Assembly (NCBI GenBank): GCA_035764045.1
Contig: DASTZX010000416.1
Coordinates: 1 to 5,034, forward strand
Reading direction: 5' to 3'
From: JAVDCA01 sp035764045
GTDB taxonomy: Bacteria; Pseudomonadota; Alphaproteobacteria; Rhizobiales; Xanthobacteraceae
DNA length: 5,034 bases
Shown here one piece after another: positions 1 through 5,034 of this stretch. The notes beneath the pieces were generated by a model. It made no database searches and was not told the DNA's origin. It saw only the letters and a program-made list of their open reading frames with translations. The position numbers and the translations under genes were made by a program. Numbering within the stretch: position 1 is the stretch's first letter; each line of letters starts with the position of its first letter.

Positions 1-9
1 CCCTCCCCT
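1..9 (-). promoter_or_regulatory. Possible ribosome binding site of the next gene (probably ureC)
   Basis: After the ureB stop the minus strand runs 11 nt and then reads AGGGGAGGG up to the window edge. This purine-rich run would fit a Shine-Dalgarno for a gene starting just outside, and ureC is the expected neighbour. It could equally be the edge of another G-run repeat like the one at 1591-1697; the window ends too soon to tell. Confidence 0.35.
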
Positions 10-20
10 GGTTTCGATCT

Positions 21-326
21 TCACAGCTTACCCATGACCTGGGCGCGAAAGCCATAGACCGTGCGCTTGCCGGCCATGGCGATCAGCGTGACATCGCGCG
101 TCTGCCCGGGCTCGAAGCGCACCGCGGTGCCGGCCGCGATATCGAGCCGCATGCCGCGGGCCCTCTTGCGATCGAACTTCAGTGCCGGATTGGCCTCGAA
201 AAAATGATAGTGCGAGCCGACCTGGATCGGCCGGTCGCCGGTATTGGCGACGGTGAGCGTCACGGTCTTGCGGCCGGCATTGAGGCTGATCTCGCCGGGC
301 TGGACGAAAAGCTCGCCGGGGGTCAT
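21..326 (-). CDS. ureB: Urease subunit beta UreB
   Basis: Beta structural subunit of bacterial urease, 101 residues, the usual size when the three subunits are encoded separately. Family signatures: MTPGELFVQPGEISLNAGR at the N-terminus, VANTGDRPIQVGSHYHFFEANPAL (26-49), with the highly conserved GSHYHFFE block, then FDRKRARGMRLDIAAGTAVRFEPGQTRDVTLI (51-82) and the C-terminal YGFRAQVMGKL. The beta subunit is structural and makes no direct nickel ligand. The start ATG at 326 has AGGAG upstream. It is separated from ureA by 118 nt holding a paired-hairpin repeat. The stop lies 20 nt from the window edge and the next gene in this order is expected to be ureC. The sequence appears intact, with no frameshift. 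Confidence 0.97.
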   Translation of the reverse strand: MTPGELFVQPGEISLNAGRKTVTLTVANTGDRPIQVGSHYHFFEANPALKFDRKRARGMRLDIAAGTAVRFEPGQTRDVTLIAMAGKRTVYGFRAQVMGKL

Positions 327-332
327 GGGATG

Positions 333-337
333 CTCCT
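333..337 (-). promoter_or_regulatory. Ribosome binding site of ureB, directly abutting the repeat
   Basis: The minus strand reads AGGAG, six spacer bases, then the ureB ATG at 326. The site begins at the very next base after the outer arm of the paired-hairpin repeat ends (338). The repeat has therefore left the initiation signal intact but placed a stable stem immediately 5' of it. The site confirms the ATG at 326 as the start over the longer open frame. Confidence 0.8.
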
Positions 338-434
338 GTCATTCCGGGGCGCGCCGAAGGCGCGAACCCGGAATCCATCTGCAGCATGTGTGGCTGGATT
401 CCGGGCCCGCTGCTTCGCAGCGTCCCGGAATGAC
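338..434. repeat. Paired-hairpin REP-like element between ureA and ureB
   Basis: This 97-nt element has two similar hairpins in opposite orientation. The outer ends are a perfect 11-nt inverted repeat, GTCATTCCGGG (338-348) and CCCGGAATGAC (424-434). An inner 11-nt inverted repeat is CCCGGAATCCA (367-377) and TGGATTCCGGG (395-405). Hairpin one (341-374) pairs ATTCCGGG with CCCGGAAT and has a tip stem CGCGCC-GAA-GGCGCG (350-364). Hairpin two (398-431) uses the same outer arms and the tip stem CGCTGC-TTC-GCAGCG (408-422). The tip stems differ in sequence but keep a 6-bp stem and 3-nt loop, a sign of base-pair covariation. The spacer between the hairpins is about 378-394. Such CCCGGAATCC elements are, from memory, dispersed in Bradyrhizobium-like genomes and resemble REP/BIME sequences moved by RAYT-type transposases; no transposase is present here. 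No T-run follows, so a terminator role is not indicated. Confidence 0.85.
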
Positions 435-444
435 CGGTGGCTAG

Positions 445-747
445 TCATCGTATCGGCTCGTGCACGGTGACGAGCTTCGTCCCGTCCGGGAACGTCGCCT
501 CGACCTGGATCTCGGAAATCATCTCGGCGATGCCGTCCATCACCTGGGCGCGGCTGATCACATGCGCGCCCGCCTGCATCAGCTCGGCGACGCTCTTGCC
601 GTCGCGCGCGCCTTCGAGAATGAAGTCGGAGATCAGCGCGATCGCCTCGGGATGGTTGAGCTTGACGCCACGGTCGAGCCGCCGGCGCGCGACGATCGCG
701 GCCATGGCGAGCATCAGCTTGTCTTTTTCGCGCGGCGTGAGATTCAT
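445..747 (-). CDS. ureA: Urease subunit gamma UreA
   Basis: Smallest structural subunit of bacterial urease (urea to ammonia plus carbamate, cytoplasmic); it packs with UreB and UreC in the (UreABC)3 trimer. From the ATG at 747 it is exactly 100 residues, the standard length of a separate gamma subunit. The sequence is family-typical throughout: MNLTPREKDKLMLAMAA at the N-terminus, RRLDRGVKLNHPEAIALISD (22-41), EGARDGKSVAELM (45-57), and the C-terminal EIQVEATFPDGTKLVTVHEPIR (79-100), where FPDGTKLVTVH is strongly conserved. It has no catalytic residues of its own, as expected. ureD precedes it by 7 nt, while a 118-nt gap with a hairpin repeat follows before ureB, which is larger than the spacing elsewhere in the operon. 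It is not fused to UreB, unlike the Helicobacter arrangement. Confidence 0.97.
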   Translation of the reverse strand: MNLTPREKDKLMLAMAAIVARRRLDRGVKLNHPEAIALISDFILEGARDGKSVAELMQAGAHVISRAQVMDGIAEMISEIQVEATFPDGTKLVTVHEPIR

Positions 748-750
748 GTT

Positions 751-756
751 CCCCTC
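751..756 (-). promoter_or_regulatory. Ribosome binding site of ureA, overlapping the ureD stop
   Basis: The minus strand reads GAGGGG followed by AAC and the ureA ATG at 747. The first two bases of this purine run are part of the ureD TGA stop (757-755), so ribosomes ending ureD would sit on the ureA initiation site. It decides the ureA start: the longer open frame to 858 lies entirely within ureD and has no support. Confidence 0.75.
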
Positions 757-1576
757 AATCGACCCACAACTTCGGCAGCGGTGCCGTCTCGACCGCCGCG
801 AGCAGCGCCGAAAGGTCGCGTCGCAGCGCCGCACCATCAGGCGCGCAAAGTCGCGCAACCGCGATTCCGTTCCAGGCCGAGATGCCGACCTCGCCGGAAA
901 ATTCCTGCGCCCGCACGGCCGCCACCTCGCGGTTTCCGCCCGGCACCAGCAGCACGGTCGCGACCGCGCAACCGCCGTCCGCGACGGCAGGCTCGCCGAG
1001 CATGGTGGCGATCGCCCCCTCGAGCCGCAGCGACTCGGCGAAGACCAGGCGGCCGCCGACGCGCACGCGCCAACGGTCGATCACCGCGCCCGCCTCGACG
1101 CGCTCGCCCATGGCGGACCGGCCGAGCACCATGGCCTCGGCCAGCACGAGCGAGGCGCCCTCCTCCATGGCGACGTCGATGCGGCGCTTGAGCCGGGCGC
1201 CGTCGAACAGGATCGTCTCCTGCGGCAGCCAGGCGAGCCGGGCGCCGGCCGCGAGCGCGAGCCTGACGGCGACCTCGGTCGCCGGCCCCGTCGAGCGATA
1301 GACCTTCTCGGCAGCGGCCGTGCCGACCACGAGCTGCGCATCGCGGCCGGCTGCGATCTCGACCGCAAAGCGGTCGCCGCCTGCCATGCCGCCTGCCGTG
1401 TTCACCAGCATGGCCTCGAGCGGGCCTCCGGCCGGTCCGGGAAAGCGCACGCGCAGCGAGCCCTGCTCGGCGACGCGGCGCCGGCGCGTCAGGCCGCCGT
1501 CGGCCGTGACGTCTACCGAGACGCGGCCCTCGGCGCGATTGGCGGCGAAGAGCTGTTCTGCTGATGCGGCTGACAC
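755..1576 (-). CDS. ureD: Urease accessory protein UreD (UreH)
   Basis: Cytoplasmic chaperone that binds apo-urease (UreABC) and, with UreF and UreG, assists nickel delivery to the active site; it is not part of the finished enzyme. With the GTG at 1576 the product is 273 residues, the normal family size. Family landmarks in order: QGSLRVRFP (38-46), LVNTAGGMAGGDRFAVEI (57-74), AAAEKVYRS (87-95), AWLPQETILFDGARLKR (115-131), EAMVLGRSAMGE (147-158), DRWRVRVGGRLVFAE (167-181), WNGIAVARLCAPDGAALRRDL (235-255) and the C-terminal LPKLWVD. The frame is open upstream to 1771, but that extension translates the intergenic repeat and overlaps urtE, so it is rejected; the GTG has GAGG 4 nt upstream (1581-1584). 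The first in-frame ATG inside the gene falls at residue 56, too late to be the start. The stop codon is 7 nt before ureA and overlaps its ribosome binding site. Confidence 0.93.
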   Translation of the reverse strand: MSAASAEQLFAANRAEGRVSVDVTADGGLTRRRRVAEQGSLRVRFPGPAGGPLEAMLVNTAGGMAGGDRFAVEIAAGRDAQLVVGTAAAEKVYRSTGPATEVAVRLALAAGARLAWLPQETILFDGARLKRRIDVAMEEGASLVLAEAMVLGRSAMGERVEAGAVIDRWRVRVGGRLVFAESLRLEGAIATMLGEPAVADGGCAVATVLLVPGGNREVAAVRAQEFSGEVGISAWNGIAVARLCAPDGAALRRDLSALLAAVETAPLPKLWVD

Positions 1577-1590
1577 GAAGCCTCGCAGTT

Positions 1591-1697
1591 GTCGTCCCCT
1601 CCCGCGCCTGCGGGGGAGGGCCAGGGAGGGGGAAGCCAAACGCTCGGCACAATCCGCGCCCCCGCCCCCACCCTCAGTCGCGAGCGGGGGAGGGAGC
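1591..1697. repeat. G/C-run palindromic repeat pair between urtE and ureD
   Basis: The gap between urtE and ureD holds two related G/C-run units facing each other. The left unit has a hairpin with arms CCCTCCCGC (1597-1605) and GCGGGGGAGGG (1610-1620), the longer arm having two unpaired bases, followed by the G-run GGGAGGGGG (1624-1632). The right unit reads as the inverted counterpart: C-runs at 1659-1673, then CCCTC (1671-1675) paired with GAGGG (1690-1694). The C-runs at 1659-1669 can also pair loosely with the G-run at 1624-1632, so the whole element can fold into one larger structure. This style of CCCTCCC...GGGGGAGGG palindrome is common between genes in Bradyrhizobium-like genomes (from memory). 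It is transcribed inside the operon; no T-run follows, so it does not look like a standard intrinsic terminator. It may be a REP-type mobile repeat or an mRNA processing or stability site. Confidence 0.7.
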
Positions 1698-1716
1698 GCT
1701 CTGTGCTTGTGGCGCG

Positions 1717-2412
1717 TCACAACGCCATGGCGCGACGCAGGGCGCCCTCGTCCAAGGTGGCGCGGTCGCACGCGTGGGTGATGCTGCCGCGATCCATCAC
1801 GACGAAATGATCGCCGAGCTCGCGGGCAAAGTCGAGATACTGCTCCACCAGCACGATCGCCATCTGGCCCAAGCCCCGCAGGTACGCGATGGCCCGGCCG
1901 ATGTCCTTGATGATCGACGGCTGGATGCCTTCGGTCGGCTCGTCGAGCAGCAGCAGGCGCGGCCGCATCACCAGGGCCCGGCCGATCGCGAGCTGCTGCT
2001 GCTGGCCGCCGGAGAGATCGCCGCCCCGCCGCCGCAGCATGTCGCCCAGCACCGGAAACAGCGAAAACACATCGTCCGGAATGCTGCGCTCGTCACGCCC
2101 GAGCGGCGCGTAGCCGGTCTCGAGGTTCTCCTCGACCGTGAGCAGGGGAAAGATATCCCTCCCCTGCGGCACATAGGCGATGCGGCGGCGCGCCCGTTCA
2201 TAGGGGGCGAGCGGCGTGATGTCGGCGCCTTCCCACAGGATCCGGCCGGCGCTGATCGGGTGCTCGCCGATCAGCGCGCGCAGCAGGCTGGTCTTGCCGA
2301 CGCCGTTGCGGCCGAGCACGCAGGTCACCTTGCCGCGCTCGGCGGTGAGCGTGATCCCGCGCAATGCCTGGGCGGCGCCGTAGTGGAGATCGATCGCGTT
2401 CGCTTCGAGCAT
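1717..2412 (-). CDS. urtE: Urea ABC transporter ATP-binding protein UrtE
   Basis: Second cytoplasmic ATPase of the urea importer, LivF-like, 231 residues, a normal length. Walker A is GRNGVGKT (34-41), the Q-loop glutamine is Q83 in AYVPQGRDIFPLLTVEENL, the signature is LSGGQ (133-137) followed by QQQLAIGRAL, and Walker B is LLLLDEP (153-159) with catalytic E158, followed by TEGIQPSII. At the usual switch-histidine position there is glutamine (LVEQ, Q191), as is common in LivF-type subunits, so this is a family trait and not a defect. GRDIFPLLTVEENL and TEGIQPSII are strong UrtE/LivF hallmarks. The ATG at 2412 is preceded by GAGG (2418-2421) with a 5-nt spacer and lies 12 nt after the urtD stop. 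It is the last transporter gene; a 140-nt repeat-bearing gap separates it from ureD. Confidence 0.96.
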   Translation of the reverse strand: MLEANAIDLHYGAAQALRGITLTAERGKVTCVLGRNGVGKTSLLRALIGEHPISAGRILWEGADITPLAPYERARRRIAYVPQGRDIFPLLTVEENLETGYAPLGRDERSIPDDVFSLFPVLGDMLRRRGGDLSGGQQQQLAIGRALVMRPRLLLLDEPTEGIQPSIIKDIGRAIAYLRGLGQMAIVLVEQYLDFARELGDHFVVMDRGSITHACDRATLDEGALRRAMAL

Positions 2413-2424
2413 GGCCGCCTCGGT

Positions 2425-3174
2425 TCACCGCCCCAGATAGACCTCGATCACCCGCTCATGCGCCGAGACCTGGTCGATCGAGCCTTCGGCCAGCACCGCC
2501 CCTTCGTGCAGCACCGTGACGCGCACGCCGAGCTCGCGCACGAAGGTCATGTCGTGCTCGACCACCACCACGGTCCGGTCGCGGTTGATCGCCTTGAGGA
2601 GCTGCGCGGTCTGGCGCGTCTCGGCGTCGGTCATCCCGGCGACCGGCTCGTCCACCAGCAAGAGCTTCGGTTCCTGGGCGAGCAGCATCCCGATCTCGAG
2701 CCACTGCTTCTGACCGTGCGACAGGCTGCCGGCCAGCCGGTCGCGCACCGCCGGCAGGCGAATGATATCGAGGATCTCGCGCACCCGGGCGGCCTCCGCG
2801 GCGCTCTCGCGCCACCACAGGGTCGCGCGCGCGCGCCGGTCGGCCTTGAGCGCGAGGCGCAGATTGTCCTCGACCGTATGGCTCTCGAACACCGTCGGCT
2901 TTTGGAACTTGCGGCCGATGCCGAGCTCGGCGATCTCGGTTTCGTCGAGGCTGGTGAGGTCGTACGAGCCGTCGAACAGGGCATCGCCGTTGTCGGGACG
3001 GGTCTTGCCGGTGACCACGTCCATCATGGTGGTCTTGCCGGCGCCGTTCGGGCCGATGATCGCCCGCATCTCGCCCGGCGCGATGGTGAGCGAGAGGTTG
3101 TTGAGGGCCTTGAACCCGTCGAACGAGACGGTGACGCCGTCGAGGTAGAGCAGCGCCGGTGTTTCCTTGTCCAT
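2425..3174 (-). CDS. urtD: Urea ABC transporter ATP-binding protein UrtD
   Basis: Cytoplasmic ATPase of the urea importer, LivG-like, 249 residues (full length for the family). All nucleotide-binding elements are present: Walker A GPNGAGKTT (41-49), Q-loop Q91 in RKFQKPTVFE, signature LSHGQ (151-155) in the context LSHGQKQWLEIGM, Walker B LLLVDEP (171-177) with catalytic E176, D-loop region VAGMTDAE, and switch histidine H207 in VVVEHDM. The LSHGQ form of the signature (His in place of the second position Gly of LSGGQ) with KQWLEIG after it is what I associate with UrtD and helps separate it from ordinary LivG. The start ATG at 3174 has a good AGGAG Shine-Dalgarno (3181-3185), which touches the urtC stop codon; the intergenic gap is 10 nt. 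It should act as a heterodimer with UrtE. Confidence 0.96.
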   Translation of the reverse strand: MDKETPALLYLDGVTVSFDGFKALNNLSLTIAPGEMRAIIGPNGAGKTTMMDVVTGKTRPDNGDALFDGSYDLTSLDETEIAELGIGRKFQKPTVFESHTVEDNLRLALKADRRARATLWWRESAAEAARVREILDIIRLPAVRDRLAGSLSHGQKQWLEIGMLLAQEPKLLLVDEPVAGMTDAETRQTAQLLKAINRDRTVVVVEHDMTFVRELGVRVTVLHEGAVLAEGSIDQVSAHERVIEVYLGR

Positions 3175-3184
3175 CGTGCGCTCC

Positions 3185-4342
3185 TCACTCCGCGGGCCGC
3201 GGCGCGACCGCGACCGCGACCGCGGGTGCGCTCGCCGCCGTGCGGGAACGCCGCTCGACCTGCCAATGGCGCAGCGTGCCGACGATGCCGCGCGGCAACG
3301 CCAGGGTCACCGCGATGAACAGGGCGCCGAGCAGGAACAGCCAGTAGGGCGCGAGCGCTCCGCTGGTGAAATATGTCTTGGCGTAGTTGACCAGCACGGC
3401 GCCGATCACCGCGCCGGTGAGCGTGCCGCGCCCGCCGACCGCGACCCAGATGACGGCCTCGATCGAATTGGCCGGCGCGAACTCGCTCGGATTGATGATG
3501 CCGACCTGCGGGACATAGAGCGCGCCCGCAACGCCCGCCATGCAGGCCGACAGCGTGAACACGACGACCTTATAGGACTCGACCCGATAGCCGAGGAAGC
3601 GCGTGCGCGCCTCGGCGTCGCGGATCGCGATCAGCACCTTGCCGAACTTGGAGGCGACGATCGCGCGGCAGATCAGGACGCCGATCATCAGGGCGACAAC
3701 CGATATCGCGAACAGCGCCGCACGCGTTCCTTCCGCCTGCACGGTGAAGCCGAGGATGTCCTTGAAATCGGTGAGTCCGTTATTGCCGCCGAAGCCGAAA
3801 TTGTTGCGGAAGAAGCCGAGCATCAGCGCGTAGGTCAGCGCCTGGGTGATGATCGAGAGATAGACCCCGGTGACGCGGCTGCGGAACGCGAACCAGCCGA
3901 ACACGAATGCGAGCGCCCCGGGCACGAGGAGCACCATCAGCGCCGCGTAGGCGAAATGCTGGAAGCCGTACCAGTAGACCGGCAGCTCCGGCCAGTTCAG
4001 GAACACCATGAAGTCGGGCAGCACCGGATTGGCATAGACGCCGCGCGCGCCGATCTGGCGCATCAGGTACATGCCCATCGCGTAGCCGCCGAGCGCGAAA
4101 AACGCACCGTGGCCCAGCGAGAGGATGCCGCAATAGCCCCAGATCAGGTCAATCGCGAGCGCGAGCAGCGCGTAGCAGACGTATTTGCCGAACAGCGACA
4201 TCAGGTAGGTCGGCAGGTGCAGCGCGGATGTGGCCGGCACCAGGAGATTGAGCGCCGGCACCAGGATGGCGATCGCGCCCAGGACGACGAGGAACGCGGT
4301 GCCGCCGCGATCGAGCGAGCGAGCGAGAAACGACTGCGTCAT
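3185..4342 (-). CDS. urtC: Urea ABC transporter permease UrtC
   Basis: Second inner-membrane permease of the urea importer, LivM-like, 385 residues, close to the usual family length. The start is the ATG at 4342, which overlaps the urtB stop by 4 nt; the same frame runs open much further upstream, but that part lies wholly inside urtB. After a short N-terminus there are hydrophobic segments at about 16-36, 55-68, 78-95, 130-152, 161-177, 208-227, 260-280, 294-320 and 332-349. Family motifs are YCGILSLGHGAFFALGGYAMGMY (about 70-92; note the conserved GHGAFF), SRVTGVYLSIITQALTYA (155-172), and the EAA-like loop AIRDAEARTRFLGY (239-252), which should dock on UrtD/UrtE. VGGRGTLTGAVIGA (302-315) is also typical. 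The last 20 or so residues are a low-complexity Ala/Val/Pro tail (ASAPAVAVAVAPRPAE) encoded partly by a GCGACC hexamer repeat; it is probably a disordered cytoplasmic tail. There is no strong Shine-Dalgarno, consistent with coupling to urtB. Confidence 0.95.
   Translation of the reverse strand: MTQSFLARSLDRGGTAFLVVLGAIAILVPALNLLVPATSALHLPTYLMSLFGKYVCYALLALAIDLIWGYCGILSLGHGAFFALGGYAMGMYLMRQIGARGVYANPVLPDFMVFLNWPELPVYWYGFQHFAYAALMVLLVPGALAFVFGWFAFRSRVTGVYLSIITQALTYALMLGFFRNNFGFGGNNGLTDFKDILGFTVQAEGTRAALFAISVVALMIGVLICRAIVASKFGKVLIAIRDAEARTRFLGYRVESYKVVVFTLSACMAGVAGALYVPQVGIINPSEFAPANSIEAVIWVAVGGRGTLTGAVIGAVLVNYAKTYFTSGALAPYWLFLLGALFIAVTLALPRGIVGTLRHWQVERRSRTAASAPAVAVAVAPRPAE
3204..3221. repeat. 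GCGACC hexamer tandem repeat in the 3' end of urtC
   Basis: Three perfect copies of GCGACC lie inside urtC near its stop and encode the alternating Ala/Val stretch of the C-terminal tail. Because the unit is six bases, gain or loss of copies would keep the reading frame and only change tail length by two residues per unit. Confidence 0.8.
4312..4327. repeat. CGAG tetranucleotide tandem repeat at the 5' end of urtC
   Basis: Four perfect copies of CGAG cover urtC codons 6-10 and one base of codon 11 (minus strand CTCG units, encoding LARSL). The unit is not a multiple of three, so a slip by one unit would frameshift urtC just after its start. Four copies is a short tract and may be chance in GC-rich DNA. 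Confidence 0.7.
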
Positions 4343-5034
4343 GCCTCGACTGCCCGGCCCCTGAGGGCAAAGAGCCCCCGCGGGCGCTTCTGGATGAACA
4401 GGATGATCAGGACCAGGATCGCGATCTTGCCGAGCACCGCGCCGGCGAAGGGCTCGAGAAACTTGTTTGCGATGCCAAGCGACAGCGCGCCGACCAGCGT
4501 GCCCCACAGGTTGCCGACCCCGCCGAACACCACGACCATGAAGCTGTCGATGATGTAGCCCTGGCCGAGATTGGGGCTGACATTGTCGATCTGCGACAGC
4601 GCGACTCCGGCGAGCCCCGCGACGCCCGAGCCCAGCCCGAAGGTGAGCGCATCGATACGCGCCGTGGCGATCCCCATCGCGGCCGCCATGGCGCGGTTCT
4701 GTGTCACCGCACGCATCTCCAGCCCGAGGCGAGTGAAGCGCAAGAGCCCGATGAGGGCCACGAAGACGACGAGCGAGAAGCAGATGATCCACAGCCGATT
4801 GTAGGTGACCGTGACCTGGCCCAGCTCGAACGCCCCGCTCATCCAGGAGGGCGAGCCGACCTCGCGATTGTTCGGCCCGAACCCGGTACGCACCGCCTGC
4901 TGGAGGATCAGCGACAGTCCCCAGGTCGCGAGCAACGTCTCGAGCGGCCGCCCGTAGAGGAAGCGGATGATGCTGCGCTCGATCAGGATGCCGACCCCGC
5001 CGGCGACCAGGAACGCGAGCGGCACCGCGATCGC
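4339..5034 (-). CDS. urtB: Urea ABC transporter permease UrtB (5' end outside window)
   Basis: Inner-membrane permease of the UrtABCDE urea importer, of the LivH-like branched-chain-amino-acid permease family; it pairs with UrtC to form the channel. The visible 231 residues are the C-terminal part. The reading frame stays open to the window edge, so the true start is upstream; the GTG at 5025 is simply an internal valine. Hydrophobic membrane segments are visible near local residues 3-17, 82-98, 133-147, 162-185 and 201-214. The cytoplasmic loop TQNRAMAAAMGIATARID (about 111-128) matches the EAA-like loop that contacts the ATPases in this family. The ending GKIAILVLIILFIQKRPRGLFA is typical of UrtB/LivH proteins. 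The stop codon overlaps the urtC start (ATGA, 4339-4342), implying translational coupling. A Liv or short-chain amide permease is possible by fold alone, but the urease genes downstream favour urea. The family assignment is recognised by eye. Confidence 0.93.
   Translation of the reverse strand, partial: AIAVPLAFLVAGGVGILIERSIIRFLYGRPLETLLATWGLSLILQQAVRTGFGPNNREVGSPSWMSGAFELGQVTVTYNRLWIICFSLVVFVALIGLLRFTRLGLEMRAVTQNRAMAAAMGIATARIDALTFGLGSGVAGLAGVALSQIDNVSPNLGQGYIIDSFMVVVFGGVGNLWGTLVGALSLGIANKFLEPFAGAVLGKIAILVLIILFIQKRPRGLFALRGRAVEA

Noticed and set aside
338..434. Intrinsic terminator between ureA and ureB
   Set aside because: The hairpins are strong but no U-run follows in the transcribed direction, and termination here would cut off ureB and probably ureC from the rest of urease.
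338..434. CRISPR repeats
   Set aside because: There are only two hairpin units, they are inverted and not direct, and there is no regular spacer series.
445..858. UreA with a 37-residue N-terminal extension
   Set aside because: The extra part is Arg/Cys-rich, lies within ureD, and the ATG at 747 has a good ribosome binding site and gives the standard 100 residues.
437..1564. Long plus-strand open frame (375 codons) opposite ureD and ureA
   Set aside because: It is antisense to clearly recognisable UreD and UreA, has an Arg/Ala/His-rich composition typical of GC-rich shadow frames, and matches no family I know.
1564..3318. Long plus-strand open frame (584 codons) opposite urtE and urtD
   Set aside because: It is antisense to two complete ATPase genes with every expected motif, and its translation is rich in Asp, His, Arg and Ala, as expected from the complement of high-GC codons.
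3167..4558. Long plus-strand open frame (463 codons) opposite urtC and part of urtB
   Set aside because: Charged, low-complexity translation (many Arg, Glu, Asp, His) that mirrors a hydrophobic membrane protein on the other strand; a shadow frame.
3185..4792. UrtC with a 150-residue N-terminal extension
   Set aside because: The extension lies entirely inside urtB in another frame; the ATG at 4342 with its ATGA overlap gives the normal family length and start.
1717..5034. Branched-chain amino acid (Liv) or short-chain amide transporter
   Set aside because: The fold is shared, but the UrtD-type LSHGQKQWLEIG signature and the adjoining urease genes fit a urea transporter better. The absent binding protein (urtA) would be the decisive check.

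Overview
This window is a single-direction stretch of a urea uptake and urease operon, all on the minus strand. Read in transcription order (right to left) it holds urtB (5' end cut off by the window edge), urtC, urtD, urtE, ureD, ureA and ureB. The next gene, very probably ureC (the catalytic urease subunit), should begin just beyond position 1. urtA, the periplasmic urea-binding protein, is expected beyond position 5034. There are no tRNA or rRNA genes, transposase genes or CRISPR arrays in the window.

The DNA is very GC-rich. The gene order (urt transporter followed directly by ureDAB) and the two kinds of GC-rich palindromic intergenic repeat suggest an alphaproteobacterium of the Hyphomicrobiales, most likely near Bradyrhizobium/Rhodopseudomonas (Nitrobacteraceae). 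That placement rests on remembered gene order and repeat style, not on a search.

Layout: 3185-5034 encodes the two membrane permeases UrtB and UrtC, whose genes overlap by 4 nt (ATGA). 1717-3174 encodes the two ATPases UrtD and UrtE, with gaps of 10 and 12 nt. 1577-1716 is a 140-nt gap filled by G/C-run palindromic sequence. 445-1576 encodes the urease accessory protein UreD and the gamma subunit UreA, 7 nt apart. 327-444 is a 118-nt gap almost filled by a paired-hairpin, REP-like repeat that ends right at the ureB ribosome binding site. 21-326 encodes the urease beta subunit UreB.

Together the products would import urea at low external concentration using ATP (UrtABCDE) and hydrolyse it in the cytoplasm to ammonia and carbamate/CO2 (UreABC, with nickel insertion helped by UreD and partners outside the window). 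The genes themselves look intact and conventional, and I found no undescribed system. The parts most worth a second look are the two repeat elements inside the operon, which may affect mRNA processing or relative subunit expression.
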